A stretch of DNA of 17,748 nucleotides from Oscillospiraceae bacterium. GTDB taxonomy: Bacteria; Bacillota; Clostridia; Oscillospirales; Acutalibacteraceae. Location of the stretch: assembly GCA_029012165.1 (NCBI GenBank), contig JAQXLO010000029.1, positions 1 to 17,748 of the forward strand, given 5' to 3'. The position numbers and the translations under genes are program-made. A model generated the notes under the pieces. That model saw only the letters and a program-made list of their open reading frames with translations, had not been told where the DNA came from and searched no databases. Position 1 is the stretch's first letter. Each line of letters opens with the position of its first letter. Of this stretch, positions 13,340 to 17,748 are shown one piece after another.

Positions 13340-14161
13340 ATGATTTTTTCCAACCATGCCCATATGTTTCCCAAACAACTGCGGGAGGACGGGGACGTCC
13401 CGCATCTGCTGGCGCTTTTGGATGCGTGCGAGATCGACAAGTCCGTCTGTTTTGCCCCCTTTGCCAAACGCTTTCACGAGAGTGCGCAGTTTTGCGATGT
13501 GAATGTCAATGAGTGGCTTGCCAAGGAGATTCGGGGCAATGATCGTCTGGTCGGCTTCGGTACCATTGACGTTTCCGAAGGTGCCCGCCCCATTTCCGAT
13601 CAGGTACAGCAGATTTACGAACTGGGATTTAAGGGCATCAAGATCCATCCCGCCTTTCAGGAAATCAAGGTCAACGGCACCAAGGCGTACCAGATTTATC
13701 AGAAGGCAGAGGAGCTGGGACTGTTCGTGTCGTTCCACACGGGTCTGCACTGGCACCGCATCAGCGACTACCAGATGCTGCTGTTTGACGACATCACATG
13801 GGATTTCCCGAACCTCAACTTCAGCCTGGAGCACGTGGGCGGCTACAGTATGTTCCGTTTGGCGCTGCTGGTCATGTGCAACAACAAAAGAAATCCGCAC
13901 GTCTTTGCGGGTCTGACGTCGGTGGAGCCGGAGAATGGATATCTCGGTCCATGGTCGCTGACGGATGAGGAGCTGGAAACGCTGATCTACCAGACGGGGG
14001 AGGATCGCACCATGTTTGGTCTCGACTTCCCGTACAAGGGGATCGACTATGTGCAGAGCGCCATGGCACGTATCCGCCGCCTGCAAATTACGGACGAAGC
14101 CAAGGCGAATATCCTTGGCGGCACACTGGAGCGAATGCTCTTTAAGGAGGATGCACAGTGA
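13340..14161 (+). CDS. amidohydrolase family (Amidohydro_2-like) metal-dependent hydrolase
   Basis: The 273-residue TIM-barrel protein carries the amidohydrolase metal ligands in order: H6-x-H8 (NHAHMF), GFKGIKIHP (97-104), H133 (SFHTG), H165 (LEHVGG) and D229 (GLDFPY). The LxGT..RMLF ending (ILGGTLERMLF) is typical of the ACMSD-like Amidohydro_2 group, where NxxRLF marks the C-terminus. The reaction cannot be narrowed further; hydrolysis or decarboxylation are both known in the family. AGGAG lies about 8 nt before the ATG. It lies between the phosphatase-like gene (12 bp upstream) and the small lipoprotein, whose GTG overlaps this gene's TGA. Confidence 0.88.
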   Translation: MIFSNHAHMFPKQLREDGDVPHLLALLDACEIDKSVCFAPFAKRFHESAQFCDVNVNEWLAKEIRGNDRLVGFGTIDVSEGARPISDQVQQIYELGFKGIKIHPAFQEIKVNGTKAYQIYQKAEELGLFVSFHTGLHWHRISDYQMLLFDDITWDFPNLNFSLEHVGGYSMFRLALLVMCNNKRNPHVFAGLTSVEPENGYLGPWSLTDEELETLIYQTGEDRTMFGLDFPYKGIDYVQSAMARIRRLQITDEAKANILGGTLERMLFKEDAQ

Positions 14162-14331
14162 AAAAAGCACTCTTGATTTTCGCAGCACTTCTGGTGCTGT
14201 GCTCGACCTGTGCCGCCTGCGGCAACAAGGAGGAGAAACTGGACGCCAACGCCGTGCTGACGGATTCCGATGTGCCGCTGGATCTAGGCGCTGAACTGGA
14301 CGGTACCGTTGTCAACGGTCACCTGGAGTGA
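14158..14331 (+). CDS. 57-residue lipoprotein, GTG start, overlapping the amidohydrolase stop
   Basis: Translation from GTG gives MKKALLIFAALLVLCSTCAAC and then GNKEEKLDANAVLTDSDVPL, ending NGHLE. That is a lipoprotein signal peptide with a CAAC lipobox (lipidated C21) and about 36 mature residues. AAGGAGG (14144-14150) stands 7 nt before the GTG, and the GTG shares bases with the upstream TGA in a 4-bp overlap, so the start is well supported. The mature part is acidic and has no recognisable domain. The gene is short enough to be missed by length cut-offs. It might be a truncated remnant of a longer lipoprotein, but the ribosome site and coupling favour a real product. Confidence 0.8.
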   Translation: MKKALLIFAALLVLCSTCAACGNKEEKLDANAVLTDSDVPLDLGAELDGTVVNGHLE

Positions 14332-14334
14332 AAA

Positions 14335-14364
14335 AAAGGACTGCCGCCGAAGCGACAGTCCTTT
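14335..14364 (-). terminator. intrinsic terminator of the kinase-like gene (also faces the lipoprotein)
   Basis: AAAGGACTG (14335-14343) pairs perfectly with CAGTCCTTT (14356-14364); a short CGC/GCG inner stem sits in the loop. On the minus strand seven T follow (complement of 14337-14331), the classic form. On the plus strand only TTT ends the stem, so termination of the amidohydrolase-lipoprotein transcript here is possible but weaker. It overlaps the lipoprotein's stop region by a few bases. Confidence 0.88.
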
Positions 14365-14375
14365 GAAAAAAGCGA

Positions 14376-14927
14376 TTACTGGGTGATCTTTGCGTAGAAT
14401 TCGTCGATCGCTGCGTAGAAATCCTCGACACCGCCGTCGTTCTTGATGACATAGTTTGCCATCTTTTCGCTCTCGGAGGTGTGGAACTGCTTCTCTTCGC
14501 CTGCGTCGAACTCACGCAGCTTCTCCACGCTCTTGCCGTCTCTCTCGGAACCACGGGCAAGCATTCTCTGGTAGCGAACCTCGTCGTCGGAGATCACGAT
14601 GTCCACGAGGATGAATTCATCGCCGAACGCCTCCTTGAAGAACAGGACGTCGGAGAGGGGGCGGATGCCGGAAACGAGATAGATCGGTGCGCCGGACTCC
14701 TTGATCTTTTTGACGATCTGCTCCGGGAAGAAGGTCTGCCCGTTAGCATCCATATACTTTTTGGATGTGGCGTGCAGATTTTCACGCGTCAGCTCCAAGC
14801 CGTCCTTGGCCGCAAGCTCACGCACCACGTCGCCGATGGAAACCATGGGCAGGTTGTATTTTTTGGCAATGTACTCCAGGAAGAAATCCTTGCCGGTTCC
14901 GTTTTTGCCGACAGCTGCCAATACCAT
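14376..14927 (-). CDS. P-loop nucleotide kinase-like protein (UPF0200/dephospho-CoA kinase-like)
   Basis: The 183-residue protein begins with a Walker A-type loop, GKNGTGKD (7-14), with Asp where Ser/Thr is usual. MVSIGDVVRELAAKDGLELTRENL and SGIRPLSDVLFFKEAFGDEFILVDI follow, then an RYQRMLARGSERDG lid-like segment and a late MANYVIKNDGGVEDF block. The order and wording strongly recall UPF0200, a mainly archaeal family of predicted adenylate- or dephospho-CoA-kinase-like proteins. The substrate is unknown. A phosphate-transfer or ATPase role is inferred. GGAGG lies 9 nt before the ATG, and the promoter (14978-15006) and terminator are both clear, so it is a single-gene transcript. Confidence 0.8.
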   Translation of the reverse strand: MVLAAVGKNGTGKDFFLEYIAKKYNLPMVSIGDVVRELAAKDGLELTRENLHATSKKYMDANGQTFFPEQIVKKIKESGAPIYLVSGIRPLSDVLFFKEAFGDEFILVDIVISDDEVRYQRMLARGSERDGKSVEKLREFDAGEEKQFHTSESEKMANYVIKNDGGVEDFYAAIDEFYAKITQ

Positions 14928-14977
14928 AAATAATTACCTCCAGTTATTTTGGGTAACGATGTTTCGTTCCGCATAGT

Positions 14978-15006
14978 AGTGTATCAAAAAAAACAGCTTT
15001 TGTCAA
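14978..15006 (-). promoter_or_regulatory. sigma-A promoter for the kinase-like gene
   Basis: On the minus strand, a perfect TTGACA (15006-15001) is 17 bp from TACACT (14983-14978), which is preceded by TGA, making an extended -10. The spacer contains T8. The leader is about 45 nt. The -35 lies only 24 bp upstream of the divergent phosphopantetheinyl transferase start, so the two genes share this short gap. Confidence 0.82.
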
Positions 15007-15029
15007 TGGTGGCAAATAAAGGGGACAGT

Positions 15030-15611
15030 ATGAAGGACGTTTTTCTCTTTGCGCTCCGGCTGGACGCTTCCCTGACCGAGATGCAGGGAGACATCCTCTG
15101 CCTTGCGGCGGACAGCGCCAAGCGGGAGCGATACCGCACGGCGGCGGCACGCCAGGCGGCGCAGCTGTCTTTGACGGCACAGGTTCTTCTGCGCTATGCC
15201 GCATCCCGTGTGATGGAGATCCCCATGCGGCAGGTGCGCATCACCTACACCGAAAACGGCAAACCGCAGCTGCACGACGGCTGGCACTGCTCCGTCAGCC
15301 ACACGGGCGATCTGTGCATTTGCGCCGTTTCCCGCCGGCAGGTGGGGCTGGATGCCGAGCGGGAACGTCCCTTTCCCGAGCAGGTGGCGGAAAAATATTT
15401 TTCCCCCGAGGAGAAATATTTTCTGCGTACTGCGGAAAATAAACAGAGGGCTTTTTTTGAAATCTGGACAAAACACGAAAGCTATGTTAAGCTCACGGGG
15501 GAGGGACTGCGGGCGATCCGCCGTCCGATCCCCCCCGAGATACATACCCATACTTTTCATTTAATGGAAGAGTATACCGTTAGCGTCAGTTTGTTTACAG
15601 ATTTGTCATAA
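15030..15611 (+). CDS. 4'-phosphopantetheinyl transferase, Sfp type
   Basis: This 193-residue enzyme moves 4'-phosphopantetheine from CoA to a serine of a carrier protein. The family motifs are SVSHTGDLCICAVS (88-101), VGLDAE with D108 and E110 for Mg2+, and FFEIWTKHESYVKLTGEGL with W146, E150 and K154. The residue before E150 is His where Sfp has Lys. It is slightly shorter than Sfp, as in many single-copy Clostridial enzymes. The ATG at 15030 was chosen because AAAGGGG ends 5 nt before it; the 27-residue longer frame would overlap the opposing promoter. No acyl carrier, NRPS or PKS gene is in view, so its partner is not shown. The start lies 102 bp from the divergent kinase-like gene. Confidence 0.9.
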   Translation: MKDVFLFALRLDASLTEMQGDILCLAADSAKRERYRTAAARQAAQLSLTAQVLLRYAASRVMEIPMRQVRITYTENGKPQLHDGWHCSVSHTGDLCICAVSRRQVGLDAERERPFPEQVAEKYFSPEEKYFLRTAENKQRAFFEIWTKHESYVKLTGEGLRAIRRPIPPEIHTHTFHLMEEYTVSVSLFTDLS

Positions 15612-15651
15612 AAAAGTTACGCAATATTTTCTCTTGGCACACAAAAAGCGG

Positions 15652-15679
15652 TTGAAACAGGGTATGCTTTTGTGATAAT
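15652..15679 (+). promoter_or_regulatory. sigma-A promoter for the lipoprotein cluster
   Basis: TTGAAA (15652-15657) and GATAAT (15674-15679), the latter preceded by TGT as an extended -10, are 16 bp apart. The first lipoprotein ATG is at 15737, giving a leader of about 50 nt. No terminator is visible between the phosphopantetheinyl transferase stop (15611) and this promoter, so read-through is possible. Confidence 0.7.
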
Positions 15680-15736
15680 ATAAAGAGGAAAGAGGGACGG
15701 GACGATCAACCCTTTTTCACAAGAAAGGAAATCCGA

Positions 15737-16504
15737 ATGCAAAAACGTATCTTGGCTTTGCTGGCAGCGGCAGCTTTGGTTTTGTCCCTGAGTGCCTGCG
15801 GCGGCGAGGCAGACCCACAGGAAAGCACCGCAGACTCCGTCACCCAAACCACTGCGTTCACAGCGCAGGGCGACATCGCCTCCCCGGCGGAACAGCCCGG
15901 AGAAACGGCGGCAAACACTGCGGTATCCTCCGGCACGGCGACCACGCAGAAACAGCCGGAAAAGGAACAGCTCGGCACCCTGTTTCAAACGATGGTGCGT
16001 GACCGGGTACGCACCGGCACCTACACCGTCAAGTTTAAACAGTCGGGCATGAGCGTGGTCACATCGGTTTCCGGCAAGGACAGCGTCATCGAGAGCAATG
16101 CGGCAGGGCTGCTGCAATTCACGCTCATCAACAAGGGCGGCGAGTATTTTATGCTCACACCCTCCACCCGCAAGTATGTGCAGCTGTCCTCGGAGGATTA
16201 TGCAGAGCAGGCTGATTCCCTCGGCGCCGCATCATCCATGGAGCTGGACGATCTGGTTCTGCAAAAGACCGGCACGGAAACCCTGAGCGGAAAGAAATAC
16301 AACACCGAGACATACGACGAGGGGAGTCGAGGCACGGTGACGTATTTCTTCGATGACACGGGACTGCGCAAGGCACGTGTCGTCAAGGACGGAAAAACAA
16401 GCATGGTTGACACCTTTGAAGTCGTCACGGGGGTAGACGCTTCTGTGTTTGAGATCCCGGCGGATTACGTCCAGGTCTCGGATCCGGGTCAGCTGTTTGC
16501 GTAA
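15737..16504 (+). CDS. lipoprotein with LolA-like-length domain, function unknown (tandem paralogue 1)
   Basis: The 255-residue protein has a lipoprotein signal peptide ending in the lipobox LSAC, with C21 lipidated. A Thr/Ser/Gln-rich flexible linker runs from about 24 to 78. The folded domain runs from about 80 to 250, with beta-strand-like blocks RVRTGTYTVKFK, FTLINKGGEYFMLTPSTRKYVQL, LSGKKYNTETYDEG and VTYFFDDTGLRKARVVKDGKTS. The strand pattern resembles outer-surface lipid-carrier-type (LolA/LppX-like) folds in a general way only. It shares its order of motifs with the next gene. AAAGGA precedes the ATG, and the promoter is at 15652-15679. No named family is recognised. Confidence 0.85.
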   Translation: MQKRILALLAAAALVLSLSACGGEADPQESTADSVTQTTAFTAQGDIASPAEQPGETAANTAVSSGTATTQKQPEKEQLGTLFQTMVRDRVRTGTYTVKFKQSGMSVVTSVSGKDSVIESNAAGLLQFTLINKGGEYFMLTPSTRKYVQLSSEDYAEQADSLGAASSMELDDLVLQKTGTETLSGKKYNTETYDEGSRGTVTYFFDDTGLRKARVVKDGKTSMVDTFEVVTGVDASVFEIPADYVQVSDPGQLFA

Positions 16505-16553
16505 GAAGTACAAAAGAAAGGCGGCGGCAGAACGGAGGTTCTGTCAAGACAAC

Positions 16554-17495
16554 ATGAAGAAATTATGCAGTATTCTGATGGCGGCGGCGCTGCTCGGCAC
16601 CGTAGCGGCCTTTGCAGGCTGCGACAAGGCGCAGGTTTCGGCGCCCTCCACCGAGCCGGCGCTGACCGGCATTGCGGCAACGACGCAGGGAGATTTGGAG
16701 GATGATCTTGCCCTGCCCCAGTCCGACAAGCCCGCCAGCACCACGAAGCCGCTGGTGACGGCGGCAACCACCACCAAGAAGTTCCAGGAAGCGCCGATCA
16801 TGCAGGCGATCGCCGATGCCCAAAAGACAACGGCGGCGCCGACCACAACGGTGACGGTGCCGCAGACCGAGAACGAGCCTGCGAGTGTACCGACCACGGC
16901 GGCGACCACAACACAGCCCGCCGGTTCCCCAGATATGCTGAACAACTACGTGCTCCAGTATATCCGCTCCGGCACATATACCGAAACCATCAGCGCTTTC
17001 GGCAACGACCACAGCAGCGACGACAAGCTTTCCAAGATCGTCCGTGACGGTCAGACGGCCTATTGGATCACCATCCCTGCGGCTGGTCTTACATTCAAAA
17101 CATTCCCCATGGACGGCAAGTATTATCTTGCCACCCCGTCTCAGTACTGCGAACTGACCAAATCGCAGTATGACAGCCTGTGCAGCACTTTGGGCAATGC
17201 GTTTTGCAACTTTGAAGTGTTGCAGTATCAAAAAACGGAAAGCGCAAGGGAGGGTCTGAGAACCTACACCTGCGAGTATTTCGACATGAACGGCAGCACG
17301 TTGGTTCTTTGGTTCAGCAAAAATGCGCTGACGAAAATGCAGCTCACCACAGCGTCCGGCACCGAATCCCTGCCCATGAGCGTATCCGGCTCTGCGGATT
17401 CCGCCTATTTTACGCTGGATCAAAGCCTTGAAAATGTGGAGTATGCGAAGCTGGAGCCTTTGGTCTCTCTGGCGGGCGTATTCTTTGGCGCATAA
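16554..17495 (+). CDS. lipoprotein with long Thr-rich linker, function unknown (tandem paralogue 2)
   Basis: The 313-residue protein has a signal peptide with an AFAGC lipobox (C23). A long Thr/Ala/Pro linker runs to about residue 125, with TTTKK-, TTVTVP- and TTAATTTQPA-type stretches. The remaining 190 residues form a domain paralogous to the previous gene: YIRSGTYTETIS matches VRTGTYTV, GKYYLATPSQYCELTKSQYDSL matches GEYFMLTPSTRKYVQLSSEDYAEQADSL, and YTCEYFDMNGSTLVLWFSKNALTKMQL matches YNTETYDEGSRGTVTYFFDDTGLRKARV. The ATG at 16554 is the only sensible start. GGAGG at 16534-16538 is 15 nt away, unusually far, so translation may be weak or coupled to the upstream gene 49 bp before. It was probably produced by tandem duplication. 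Confidence 0.85.
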   Translation: MKKLCSILMAAALLGTVAAFAGCDKAQVSAPSTEPALTGIAATTQGDLEDDLALPQSDKPASTTKPLVTAATTTKKFQEAPIMQAIADAQKTTAAPTTTVTVPQTENEPASVPTTAATTTQPAGSPDMLNNYVLQYIRSGTYTETISAFGNDHSSDDKLSKIVRDGQTAYWITIPAAGLTFKTFPMDGKYYLATPSQYCELTKSQYDSLCSTLGNAFCNFEVLQYQKTESAREGLRTYTCEYFDMNGSTLVLWFSKNALTKMQLTTASGTESLPMSVSGSADSAYFTLDQSLENVEYAKLEPLVSLAGVFFGA

Positions 17496-17512
17496 GGAAA
17501 AGGAGTATCAAT

Positions 17513-17748
17513 ATGAAAAAAGGATTATCTGTAATTTTGGTCATCGCTCTGGTCGCTTCGTTGGCGGGCGTTTTGGGCGCCTGCGGCGGCAAGGGAGAAA
17601 ACGATACCACCACCGAGTCCACCGAGCAAACCACGGCAAGTCCCTGGAAGGAACTGCTTGAGGATTTCACCAACGATTACGAGGACGAAAGCTACACGGA
17701 GCGCACCACCGACGAACACTATGAGCAGGAGTACGAGGCGCTGACCCT
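17513..17748 (+). CDS. lipoprotein, partial at the window end
   Basis: The reading frame starts at ATG 17513 with AAAGGAG 8 nt upstream and has no stop before the window ends; 78 codons are visible. The signal peptide is MKKGLSVILVIALVASLAGV, then LGAC with C24 as the lipidation site. GGKGENDTTTESTEQTT follows as a short Thr-rich linker. The visible mature part is very acidic (WKELLEDFTNDYEDESYTERTTDEHYEQEYEAL). It begins 17 bp after the previous stop, so the three lipoproteins probably share one transcript. The visible part does not show the GTYT-type domain of the other two, so homology cannot be judged. Confidence 0.85.
   Translation, partial: MKKGLSVILVIALVASLAGVLGACGGKGENDTTTESTEQTTASPWKELLEDFTNDYEDESYTERTTDEHYEQEYEALT

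Noticed and set aside
12551..14188. 545-codon minus-strand open frame
   Set aside because: It is antisense to the phosphatase-like and amidohydrolase genes, both with motifs and ribosome sites. The protein shows no recognisable domain and would run through the MITE end.

Overview
The window looks like a chromosomal segment of a moderately GC-rich Gram-positive anaerobe of the class Clostridia. Oscillospiraceae/Ruminococcus relatives are the best guess. The reasons are strong AGGAGG-type ribosome sites, consensus sigma-A promoters, a four-gene glgB-glgC-glgD-glgA glycogen operon with the Firmicute-type GlgC/GlgD pair, DUF4830 and DUF4349 proteins, and lipoproteins with Thr-rich linkers. No rRNA, tRNA, CRISPR array, transposase or phage gene is visible. 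Assignments come from reading motifs, not from a database search.

Left part (1-4900). A minus-strand pair encodes a DUF4830 membrane-anchored protein and a YfcE/MJ0936-type metallophosphoesterase. Divergent from it is an operon of three small uncharacterised, mostly helical proteins ending in a clear terminator. Next come a MATE efflux transporter behind a consensus promoter and an overlapping rlmA-type 23S rRNA methyltransferase. Convergent to these is an ArsR/SmtB repressor with an alpha5-type zinc site and no metal transporter beside it.

Middle (4866-12650). A minus-strand ECF sigma factor gene overlaps a DUF4349 membrane protein whose N-terminal tail looks like an anti-sigma domain. A 277-bp AT-rich divergent promoter region follows, with sigma-A promoters facing both ways, a 9-bp inverted repeat, and a 16-bp dyad just after the glgB promoter. 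The glg operon then makes glycogen: GlgC/GlgD produce ADP-glucose, GlgA polymerises it and GlgB branches the chain. glgA is bracketed by two related inverted-repeat elements. One is a 168-bp MITE-like element downstream; the other is a collapsed, terminal-repeats-only relic between glgD and glgA.

Right part (12650-17748). A histidine-phosphatase-fold protein lacks its nucleophilic His (RNG instead of RHG). It is followed by an amidohydrolase and, with a 4-bp overlap, a 57-residue lipoprotein that starts at GTG. A minus-strand P-loop kinase-like gene comes next, then a divergently placed Sfp-type phosphopantetheinyl transferase. The window ends in three consecutive lipoproteins; the first two are diverged tandem paralogues and the third runs off the end.

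The most noteworthy items are the MITE pair around glgA, the His-to-Asn phosphatase, the sigma/DUF4349 module with its shared regulatory region beside glgB, the orphan zinc sensor, and the hairpin over the DUF4830 ribosome site. I see no clear evidence for a wholly new defence or biosynthetic system.
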